Below, piece after piece: positions 1-8,049 of a stretch of 64,000 nt of DNA (within the stretch, counting starts at the first letter, position 1; each line of letters opens with the position of its first letter). The notes beneath the pieces were generated by a model. That model saw only the letters and a list, made by a program, of their open reading frames with translations, searched no databases and was not told where the DNA came from. The DNA is taken from NCBI RefSeq assembly GCF_021155775.2, contig NC_060235.2:14905193-14969192 (forward strand), in the 5' to 3' direction. This stretch comes from Neodiprion pinetum. Taxonomy: Eukaryota > Arthropoda > Insecta > Hymenoptera > Diprionidae. The position numbers were made by a program, and so were the translations under genes.

Positions 1-150
1 AGACTCTCATGTCGTGTACAGATCCCACCTGTCCAGTGTAGCAGTGAAGGAATCTCAGATTGGCATCACAAACAACATAAAGTAAGTTTTAACCATTCCT
101 TCGTCGAGCATACTTGATTTTATTTCATCACATAGCAAACTTTCACTTAC

Positions 151-322
151 TTGTAGTTGTATCGAATGGTAACTCTTTCTGTCAACGTAGGCCTCCAGGT
201 GTTCACGAGGAGCTGCGATGCTTATGTGTGTTCCATCGATGGCTCCGATTTCTCTTGGGAAACCTGTCTGTTCATCATCCTGGTAGCCTCGTCTCTGGTT
301 GGCTATGTTATGAACCGTGGAG
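151..322 (-). CDS. Partial HARBI1-like (PIF/Harbinger) transposase exon
   Basis: Read on the minus strand, this stretch encodes about 57 residues centred on PREIGAIDGTHISIAAP followed by DRKSYHSIQLQ. That is the first catalytic-Asp block (IDGTH) and following segment of the DDE nuclease domain of PIF/Harbinger transposases and their domesticated relatives (HARBI1). The block is bounded by a plausible acceptor (AG just before 322) and a strong donor (CAA/GTAAGT at 151/150), so it looks like an internal exon. No other exon is recognised; the upstream exons would lie to the right, where a Penelope remnant sits, and the downstream ones lie outside the window. It may be a live domesticated gene or a dead transposon copy. 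The family call is fairly secure; gene status is open. Confidence 0.6.
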
Positions 323-424
323 CTAATGCATAAACAGATTTACTTCTCTTCAGACAGCATGCCATGCCGTTGCTTTGCCAACATTGAATCGGTCACAAAT
401 TCATATAAAATTCAAATATAGAGT

Positions 425-620
425 TTATAAATGAAGAAAATTCTCGACCGTTGGGAATTATGACAAAGTTTCTCAGTTTCCTCAGGTCAAATGTTTGACA
501 AAAAACCAAACATGTATTTACGTTTCGGCCCTAGAGAGGGGAGACCCTTCTTAGAACTATTTATTAATACCGAAAAATAAAATAAACGAAAATTGTATAG
601 TCATAATTAAGATTATGGTT
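425..620 (-). mobile_element. Decayed Penelope-like element terminus
   Basis: The order of blocks here (ATTCTCGACC near 440, a GTTTCGGCCCT block near 524, CTTCTTAGAAC near 548, then an A/T-rich stretch) matches the terminal repeats of the two well-preserved Penelope-like elements at 21473-25487 and 45922-49452, which have GTTTCGACCC and CTCCTCAGAACG at the same spacing. Sequence divergence is high, so this is an older, different subfamily copy. No reverse transcriptase sequence is seen next to it. Confidence 0.5.
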
Positions 621-1616
621 GATTAAGCGTTCGTACAGTGACCTTTTTGCAGTATATCGGGAAAGACCGAAGTACGTACACCAAAATAAAGGGAACAACC
701 AAAAAGAAAAAGAAAGGAGAACTTACATTAAATTACATATAAAACAGCATAATGGCCAAGATTTAAGTCATTCCGTAAGACAGTAGAAAAAAACCAAAGA
801 ATCGCCGAGTTATCATCTGTGATAAAGTAAAGCTATTTAGTACCATGGTTCAAATGAGGGTAAAGAAAAACTTATCAAAAGAAAAGGAATTCAAGATTCC
901 TATTTTATCCGGTTCTTCTGGGGCCATGATTGCAAGGGAAACAAGATTGTGAAAGAGAGAAATCGATAGCAGTGATAGGCGGCAAGTGGTCACGGCAAGA
1001 AAAATGGCGTGCGAAAGAGATCATGTTATGAATACTAGGATGACGACTCAATAAGATAACGACTCACAAAGTAAAGCTAAACAATCAGTAACTAGGAAAA
1101 CGTATGTAATAGAGATGTCATGGCGCTGGCCTTTACTCTTAGGAGTTAGATACCACCATCGCGAAAAAGACGTGACTAATTACTTATTCATAATTGTGAG
1201 AAATATTAGTGCGACTGGTAACGTGAGGCTGGCCGGTATTATCACGCAACAAAGTCCACTCATCCGTGCGAACGGAGATGACAAGGTCCGGCAGCCAAGC
1301 AGGACGGCAGTCAGTCGGTTACCAGCCATATTCACAAACGGACCACGTTACTAGTGTCGGCATCGTAACATTTTCCGAAGCAGACTTTTCAATAAGATAC
1401 ACGGTAGTCAGTAGTCTGAAACGGAAAAGTAAGAGGGACCAGGCTATACGAGCAACACCCCGGGGTTTCCCAGGATATTTGTGTTGTTTTATGTTGTCCC
1501 TTCAATTATTTTTTTTTGTCTGTTATTTTTTTTTATGACGTTTTAATTCAAAAACTGGTCCACTGTCTATTTATCGCGTCTTCGTTCGTATTCTTAGTTT
1601 CAGTATACATATATGT
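620..1616. other. Intergenic, no gene recognised
   Basis: AT-rich sequence with short chance reading frames only. I see no homology, splice-supported exon or repeat structure apart from the homopolymer-rich stretch near 1500-1540. Confidence 0.5.
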
Positions 1617-2167
1617 ATTGCGACGTGGATTTTCCCGCACCTCGGTCACTCGGAGGAAAATGACCGAGAACTTACCGCGTGCACAATAATTTGGCGTCCA
1701 CGATGTACCCTGGATCAGAAAACAATCTTGCGATGTTTTTGTTGGGCGCCTAGCGTGATCAACACGCCTCGAAATCGTTGATGCGCTATGCCGCGACAAT
1801 ATGCTCGGTAGCTCAGTACCGCGGAGAGGGGAGATGTAATTTGAGGGTGGAAAGTGTACGCGAGATACGCAACACCAACACGTTATTTTACCAAGTTATT
1901 AAAGAATAAAAATGATGTGTTTCCAACCAAGGATAATACAAAAGAGAAATAAAAAACGTCGCTCTTTGCGACTCAAAATACAAACCAGGGAAATAATAAT
2001 TTAACGATCGCTCTTCGCGATTCAAAATGCAAAACAATAGAAATAATAATTCACAATTCGCTCTTTCTAATTCCAAATCGAGTACTTAGATTGAACGACA
2101 TAAGTAGATGAGATATAAGAGTTCTGAATCAAAAAATACCCATGATATTGCTACCGGCGGTTAACAT

Positions 2168-2560
2168 ACGTGACGTCACCAGTATAATCGCTCGATTTTG
2201 CCGTGTGACGAGCGGCCATTTCGATTTTTTATCATCGGACAGTTTGATAATGTGATTTTTCGCTATGACGTCACCAGTATAATCGCCCGATTTTGCCGTC
2301 TGACGAGCAGCCATTTTGATTTTTTATCGTTAGACAGTTTGATAATGTGATTTTTCGCTATGACGTCACCAGTATAATCGCACAGTTTTGCCGTCAGACG
2401 AGCAGCCATTGAGAGAGCAGCCATTTTGATTTTTGCCTAGCCGGATGAGCAGCCATTTTGATTTTTGCTTCGCCGGATGATCAGCCATTTTGATTTTTTA
2501 TCGTCGGACAGTTGGATAACGTGATTTTCGCTATAACGTCACCAGTATAATCGCTTGATT
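2168..2560. repeat. Subterminal ~95-bp tandem repeats with CRE octamers (left arm)
   Basis: The unit GACGTCACCAGTATAATCGC followed by GATTTTGCCGT and TTTGATTTTTTATCGT recurs at about 2174, 2269, 2365 and (after an expanded spacer) 2538. The palindrome TGACGTCA is intact at 2171-2178, 2266-2273 and 2361-2368 and degenerate in the fourth unit. It is mirrored in the right arm at 20900-20907, 20995-21002 and 21090-21097. TGACGTCA is the CREB/ATF consensus; a regulatory or replication role is inference. Confidence 0.65.
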
Positions 2561-3003
2561 TTGCCGTCTGACGAACAGCTATTCTGATAGCAGCCATTTT
2601 GATTCTTGCTCGGTCGAACGAGCAGACATTTTGATTTTTTTACCGTCACCCGTAAACTTTCATGCTAATAGTTTTTCACCACCAGGGCGAAAAATAATAT
2701 TTTCGACAGCAGCCATTTCGATTTTTTATCGTCAGACAGTTTGATACTGTGATTTTTTGCTCGGCCGGATGAGCAGACATTTTGATTTTTTCACCGTCAC
2801 CCGTAAACTTTCACGCTAATAGTTTTTCACCCCCAGGGCGAAAAATAATATTTTCGACATACTTCGAATGCATTCTTTTGTGTTAATCGACCGGATGGCG
2901 ACACCGCAATCAGATAGGCCGGGGATGTTGTTGACGATCTGTAAACTTTCACGCTAATAGTTTTTCACCTCCAGGCTTATTTCCCATTCGATGGGATGAG
3001 CGG

Positions 3004-3033
3004 TATATAAAACGTGCGCCTATTCCGACGATC
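3004..3033 (+). promoter_or_regulatory. TATA promoter of left-arm cassette
   Basis: TATATAAA at 3004-3011 with an initiator-like TCACACTG around 3032, a spacing of about 29 nt typical of arthropod core promoters. It lies about 130 bp upstream of the 85-codon ORF starting at 3165. Confidence 0.5.
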
Positions 3034-3164
3034 ACACTGTTCGCATCGTCTCTTCGCGTCGTGAGCTGCTCTTACTCGTGAAACAGCAAGAAACTGATTG
3101 AAACGCGGTCGATCTAACAAAAGTTAACCTCGTCAGCCGTCTGGACAATACGGCAACCAAGAAA

Positions 3165-3422
3165 ATGTCGGAACTTGAAATTAGAGAGGTGTACAGCATC
3201 ACCGGGTTACGACTGATTGAAACGAAATTTGGGGTACGTGTTCTAGCGATGATCGATGGAGAATACAACGTCTTCTTACCACCGAGAATCGCAGGAGTTC
3301 TACAAGAAGATTCCAATCAGCTGGCTGAAATGTGTAACATGGCCGGGGAAAATCGTCTGCAAATGAAATACCTTGGTGAGGAATTCAATAAGTTTGAATT
3401 TTCATGCAGTTATGTGCCATAA
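3165..3422 (+). CDS. 85-aa arm protein, left copy
   Basis: Intact ATG-to-stop frame of 85 residues, preceded by a well-spaced TATA promoter. The protein is compact and mixed alpha/beta in character, with TKFGVRVLAMIDGEYNVFLP and a C-terminal KFEFSC segment. From memory, short proteins of this pattern (LR..ETKFG...VFLP.R) occur as uncharacterised products in arthropod virus-like and transposon contexts; a small OB-fold nucleic-acid-binding protein is a guess, not evidence. It is the only arm gene without a break. The same frame occurs in the right arm (19846-20103), so element X carries two copies facing inward. Confidence 0.55.
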   Translation: MSELEIREVYSITGLRLIETKFGVRVLAMIDGEYNVFLPPRIAGVLQEDSNQLAEMCNMAGENRLQMKYLGEEFNKFEFSCSYVP

Positions 3423-3564
3423 ATTAACTATGCAATTTCCCCCGCCGCCTCTACAAAAATTCAGCCGCGAGGGGATAAAAGCAGGTGTGCTGGAGATCGA
3501 ATAGCCAGTCTCTTCTACCCGCCGCCTGTCAGTAAAATCCAGCGCAACACACCTACTCCTCAAC

Positions 3565-4436
3565 ATGGCGATGATCCTAGACGTGCAATGTTTTATTGGC
3601 CATAGCATCAAGTTTGTACCCAAGGAAGTCGCAGTCATCAGCGTCGACGGGCAGGATCTGGATTACATCATTTTCAGGCCGCCCTACGATTTGGCAAGCT
3701 TGAATGTAGAGCTACTAATGTCTGGTTGACGCACAATCACCACGGAATATCATGAAATGCTGGCAAAAAATCTCACGAGGATGTGCCGAAGATTGTGAGA
3801 AAAATGGTGGGGAATGCGTGCTACGTGTACGTCAAAGGAGTCGAGAAGAAAACATGGTTGACGGAGATTCTCAACGGTACGCCGCAAGTTATTAATATGG
3901 AAGATTTGCACATCACACTCCCTGCACTGGAGAAATTGCGGTATATGGAAGCGACATCCTGGTGTGACTCGAACCATGGATACTTCCCATCGAATAACCT
4001 CCAGCAGGCAGCAGCGCCAGGCTTGATTTGGTATGATGACAGCCCTGAATACATCCCGGCATACAACTGCGCCTTTAAAAATGTGCAGCGGCTAAGGAGT
4101 GGGTATTTGAAGGAGTGTACCAGCTCCCTCGAGAAATCATTCCGTCTGTACAAAGAATTGGACGGTTTAAGGGCGATGGTGTCCGAGGATATAGCTTTTT
4201 TACCAAAAGAATTCATCTACGCGTTCGCATCAAACACCATCGATGATGCGTCGGATAAACTGTCTGAGAATATGAAAATGGATGACAAGATCGCCAGTTG
4301 CCGCAGATGCCTCCTACATTATACACCGGGACCCGATGGCGATATAGCGGATGGGCTGAATCCCCGAGTAAAAGACTGTCTGGAATGCAACAGTCTGCAT
4401 AAAAAATGCTCGCAATATGCGCAAGAATATCAGTAG
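3565..4436 (+). pseudogene. DVQ-type element gene, frameshifted and nonsense-mutated (left arm)
   Basis: Begins at an ATG (3565) with 54 codons including ILDVQCF and FRPPYD, stopping at 3727. Just before that stop the homologous reading jumps frame (around 3718-3723), passes an in-frame TGA at 3753-3755 and continues open to 4436, with YVKGVEKKTWL, INMEDL and a Cys-rich C-terminus (CRRCLL, CLECNSLHKKC). The N-terminal DVQ block plus KG.EK..WL and NMEDL is, as I recall it, a recurrent uncharacterised arthropod protein family linked to large mobile elements, possibly an RNase H-fold nuclease; that assignment is tentative. The two breaks are the same in the right-arm copy. Confidence 0.55.
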
Positions 4437-4499
4437 AATTCATTACAATGATATTATAGTTTACGCATAGAATTAAAATGGAATGTTCAATAAAATTAT

Positions 4500-4990
4500 T
4501 TACCAATCTAGGAAATAGAATTTATTACAATACATATCCCAGCTTATAAATAGCATGTATCTTTGTAAGTTTTATCCGTTCTTTTTATATAAATTTATCT
4601 GGTGGAAAAATGTAAAGATTTTACAAATTTTATTTGTTGTAAAATACACGATGAATAATTTTAAATTTTATTCTTCAATATAATCCCCATTATCATACAC
4701 ATTCTATAAAGTACTCACAAAAGTAGAAACTCATTGAAGTCTACGGGTTTGTGTTAATTGACCGGATTGCGACAACGCAATTAGATAGGCCGGGGATGTT
4801 GTTGGTGATCCGTAAACTTTTACGCTAATCGTTTTTCACGTCCGGGACGAAAATAATATTTTCCACATACTTCGAATACATTCTTTTGCGTTAATCGACC
4901 GGATTGCGACGCCGCAGTTAGATAGGCTCATGATGTTGTTGATGATCCGTGAACTTTCACGCTGATAGTTTACCCCCAGGGCGAAAATAA
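4500..4990. repeat. AT-rich spacer and inner 125-bp repeats of left arm
   Basis: AT-rich, non-coding to about 4740. Then come two units of the repeat also found at 2880-2990 (GACCGGATTGCGAC, GATAGGCCGGGGATGTTGTT, GTAAACTTT.ACGCTAAT), in the same orientation as the outer copies. The gene cassette of each arm is therefore bracketed by direct repeats. Confidence 0.6.
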
Positions 4991-5081
4991 TATTTATCAT
5001 CATCATCATCATCATCATCACTACTTTCGATATCCAAGATTATTGCGACAACCCCGTCTTTCCATTGCCTAGAAATTACTT

Positions 5082-5369
5082 CTATAGATATTTTAAATTG
5101 AGGTAATTCAGGATGTACTCGTATAGGCTGTTCGGTCTCTTTCGGGCCAACCGTACATCCTCAATGAGGTCCAAAAGTTTCTGCTGCGAGAACTCCGACA
5201 CCCCGTCCGAAAACCCGATAAACATTTCCTCGTCCTTCCCCCACTCCTCTTCCTCCTCCTCCTCCTCTGCGGAGAATTGGTTGGGGCTGAAATTCTGAAA
5301 ATCATCTGTATTATCATCGTGAATCCTAAGATTGAGTAAGGTCAACTCTGATAATTTGTAAACACTCAC
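5082..5369 (-). CDS. Small acidic hypothetical protein inside element X
   Basis: Open frame of up to 95 codons with a run of glutamates, then GKDEEMFIGFSDG and a predicted helical tail (SQQKLLDLIEDVRLARKRP, YEYILNYLNL). There is no ATG at the left limit of the open frame (it begins at GTG), so the true start or an upstream exon is unknown. It is the only protein-like frame between the left arm and the nested Gypsy element. I do not recognise the family; acidic tails of this kind occur in many nuclear proteins. Confidence 0.3.
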   Translation of the reverse strand: MSVYKLSELTLLNLRIHDDNTDDFQNFSPNQFSAEEEEEEEEWGKDEEMFIGFSDGVSEFSQQKLLDLIEDVRLARKRPNSLYEYILNYLNLKYL

Positions 5370-5689
5370 AAATAGGAAGGTATCTTCTCAAGCCTGCAAA
5401 CTGTTCTGTTGCGATGGTTTCTTGTTGTCAAGTTCTGATTCGCAACCTTCACCTAACACCTTTATGCTTTCGAGAACACTGCTGAATAATACTGAGCTAA
5501 GCAAATAATTTTTGAATGATGTACAAGTTTTTCAACCGCTAATCGATTTTTTATGGAACATCGGTAACTGGTCACGCCCACCAGTCGATCATACCTGAGC
5601 AGTTGTAATATGTGAACTCAACCGAGCATGATTATCGCTAGTAGATCCAACAAAATATCAGGGAATCAGTTTAATTATGGTATTAAGTG

Positions 5690-5896
5690 TGTGACGGGTT
5701 TTGAGTCCGCACGAATAATATGGGGGGGGGAGACAATTAGAGACGGGGCGGATATAATTGGTAAAACTTGATGTGTATATTTGAGCAAAAGGGGCCGACT
5801 TAAACTAAGAAAAATACAAAGGGTTGTAGACTCGAACGGGGGCTGATCACGCCTCAGCCCTTAGCGTTTCTTAATACTAACTTACAGGTACGCGCG

Positions 5897-5930
<34 letters not shown>

Positions 5931-6421
5931 AGAGTGGGTGAGGTGCCGGGGAATGTGAAGTCGGGAGGGTTGGTATTGCGAGGGGATGGGGTGGTGTAGC
6001 GTGACGTGGAGTGTGAGGTAGAAAGGGTCGGTATTGCGAGGGGAGGAGCAGATCGGCTGTAGAATGCAGGCTAACCTGGTGTCGTCGGCGTGTGTGTGTG
6101 TGTGTCGAGGTGTGGTGGAGTGTGGTTGGGTCTCGTTGGTTCCTGGAGTCGTCGGCGTGTGTGTAGCGGGGTGTGTCGGTGTGAGTGTGGTGGTTTCTCT
6201 CGTTCTTTCTTTCTCTCTCTCTTTCGCTCGTAGCCTAGGCTGTTTTTGGTCTCGATTCTGTCACGGCCGTGATCGTACTGAATCTGGCGCTCGGCTCTGC
6301 CGAGCGTCGGGGGGGCTTCGGTGATGTTCGGGTCTTTCCCGACGGGACAGGGCTCACCCGTTCGGCTCTTCCCCGCGGGTTTGGGGTTTGTTGTGACTTG
6401 CACTCTAGGTGCAACGTCACA
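5690..6421 (-). repeat. 3' LTR of Gypsy element
   Basis: 732 bp, TGTGACG...CGTCACA. It contains a 32-nt poly-G run (5898-5929) where the other LTR has 9 G, plus a longer TG microsatellite near 6090. Confidence 0.92.
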
Positions 6422-6442
6422 ACTCCCCCCTCCCCACGCGGG
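6422..6442 (-). other. Polypurine tract
   Basis: On the sense (minus) strand, GTGGGGAGGGGGGAGT immediately precedes the 3' LTR. This is the expected plus-strand primer of an LTR element. Confidence 0.75.
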
Positions 6443-6827
6443 GCGAGGCCTATAGGGTGAGCCGGTTTCGGTGACGGATTTTGTGGTCCTTTCGTCTGTG
6501 TATTTTCCTTTTGTTATTTTTGTTGTTTCTGTGTTGTCTGCTCCGATCTGTCGGGGTTAAGGGATGGAGGTTGGGTTGTATCTGCGGGGTGTGTGTTTGG
6601 TGTGGGTTGTGGATCGTCTTATATCTACTTATTCTATTCTTATATTATTTTGTACTTGAATTTTTGGTTTTGGTACGGTGGCTCTCGTCGGTGTGGGTCT
6701 TGGTGAGTTTTTGCGTTGTTCTTTGTACCTCGTGGCTCGTGGTTTCTTCTCCCCTTTTGGGTTGTGTTCTGTTTCTTTGGCCTCCGTCTGTCGTTGTTCG
6801 TCTGTCGGTTTGGTGTTGTCAGTTTGT

Positions 6828-7991
6828 CTAGTGTTTCCTGTTTTGTTCTTTTTTCTGTTTCCGTATTGATTTTCGTTTTTTGTATCGTTTTGAGTCCCGT
6901 GTGGTGTGTGTGGCTGGTTGGGGTGTTTGTGTATGTTCGACTGTGTCCGTGAGTGAGGTGGTGTCGGTGTTACTGTCTGTGTCGTTGTCCGTCGTTTGTG
7001 TTTGTAGCGTGCCTGTGTGTGTGGTTTCGATGTGTATCACTGTCTCTGCGGTGGAGGTGGTGGAATCTGTGTCGCTGTCGGTGTCTGGTGTGTTGGGGGG
7101 TTGTGTTTTGTGTGGTGCTGCTTGATGTGTGGTGTGTGGTTGGTGTGTTGAGGTGCTGGCTTCTGTTTCGTCAGTGTTTGTGCGTTCGTGTGCCCGTCTG
7201 GTCATGTATCTTTCTTTTTGTGCTCGTAATTCGTCGTATAGGGTGCTTGCTGGTTCTGAACTTGCAATTATGGCTATTATCTCGGGGTGTGGTCCTGTGT
7301 GTTGTTTGCATGTTTGTTTTGTCTGTGTCGATTCTGTGTGTCTGTCCATGTTGGCGAATGTCTGTAAGATTCTGTCTTCTGTTGTTTGTGGTCTCGCGAA
7401 TCTGGTGTGTGCCCATTGAGGGGGTGATGCTGGGGGTGGTGTGTACCGTGGTGTTGGTGTGGGTGTGGGGCGTGTGGTTGTATGGGGTGTTTGTTTCTTG
7501 GTGGGTGGGTGTGTAGTCGTGTGTGTGGCCGTGGTTCGTGTGGTGTGGGTAACTGTTTGTGGGTGTGTGATAATTTGTGGTGGGTGTGGTGTGTCTGTGT
7601 TAGTTTGTGTGCATGTTTGTATGTGTTCTGTGTATTTGGTGCCCCGGACCAGCCCGTTGCATTTCGGGCATTGCCTTGGTCCGGAGGGTGTAATTGTGTG
7701 TGTGGTCATCGTTGTGTGTGTTTGTGAGTGTCTCTGTGTGGCTGTGGGTGCAGTGGTTGTTAAGTGTGTTGTCGTGGTGGTCTGTATTACCTTTCTGTAT
7801 GTGGGGGGTGTCGGTAGTAGGGTTCGTCGGGTCTCCGTCTGGTGTGTGCCGTCGCGTCCGTATTTGTGTGGGTGTGGGGCCTGTCCTGGTGTTTGTAATA
7901 GTGGTGTTTTTTCTGTTTGTGTCGTCGTTGTCGTCGGTCTCGTCAGTCGCAGCGTCATCAGGGCCGGTATTTTTGTTTGCTGATTTTCCAT
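6828..7991 (-). CDS. Third ORF of Gypsy element: Thr/Pro/His-rich C2HC protein, not env
   Basis: ATG at 7991, 387 codons, starting about 60 nt after the pol stop, in the position where errantiviruses carry env. The product has no signal peptide or membrane segment. It is Thr/His/Pro/Gln-rich, with a C-x2-C-x11-H-x3-C cluster at about residues 106-125, a helix-prone block around residues 200-275 (TEDRILQTFANMDRH, PEIIAIIASSEPASTLYDEL, KERYMTRRAHERT), an acidic Ser/Thr/Asp region and a strongly basic C-terminus (KRYKKRKSIRKQKK). The sense strand is CA-rich, which by itself suppresses stops, but the zinc-binding spacing and structured block argue for real coding. An overlapping 139-codon frame (7600-8019) lacks these features. 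Probably a nucleic-acid-binding accessory protein made from a separate or spliced RNA; function unknown. Confidence 0.6.
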   Translation of the reverse strand: MENQQTKIPALMTLRLTRPTTTTTQTEKTPLLQTPGQAPHPHKYGRDGTHQTETRRTLLPTPPTYRKVIQTTTTTHLTTTAPTATQRHSQTHTTMTTHTITPSGPRQCPKCNGLVRGTKYTEHIQTCTQTNTDTPHPPQIITHPQTVTHTTRTTATHTTTHPPTKKQTPHTTTRPTPTPTPRYTPPPASPPQWAHTRFARPQTTEDRILQTFANMDRHTESTQTKQTCKQHTGPHPEIIAIIASSEPASTLYDELRAQKERYMTRRAHERTNTDETEASTSTHQPHTTHQAAPHKTQPPNTPDTDSDTDSTTSTAETVIHIETTHTGTLQTQTTDNDTDSNTDTTSLTDTVEHTQTPQPATHTTRDSKRYKKRKSIRKQKKEQNRKH

Positions 7992-8049
7992 GTTGTGTTT
8001 CTGTGGAGTGAATACACATGTTAGTTTATTTTTGGGGTGTGTTATTTGA

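Larger units (their letters stand above)
2103..4990 (+). repeat. Left inverted arm of element X
   Basis: Inverted copy of 18278-21166. Order from the tip inward: about 90-bp tandem repeats with TGACGTCA octamers (2168-2560), repeats built on GTAAACTTTCACGCTAATAG (2640-2990), a TATA promoter, the 85-aa gene, the broken DVQ-type gene, a poly(A)-like AATAAA near 4489, an AT-rich spacer, and two further copies of the 125-130-bp repeat (4745-4990). The arms diverge at an (ATC)n microsatellite just inside 4990. Confidence 0.85.

Noticed and set aside
1744..1760. tRNA-Lys primer-site-like motif GGCGCCCAAC inside element Y
   Set aside because: There is no LTR edge next to it and no internal retrotransposon genes; kept only as a note.
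5001..5022. CRISPR-like short repeats, (ATC)n
   Set aside because: Simple microsatellite; no spaced repeats, and the DNA is clearly eukaryotic.
6953..7983. Long plus-strand Val/Cys/Trp-rich reading frames opposite the Gypsy third ORF
   Set aside because: Antisense shadows of a GT-rich strand; no start context, domain or function.
7600..8019. 139-codon minus-strand frame overlapping the start of the Gypsy third ORF
   Set aside because: The zinc-binding cluster and helix-prone region are in the other frame; this one is an overlap in biased sequence.
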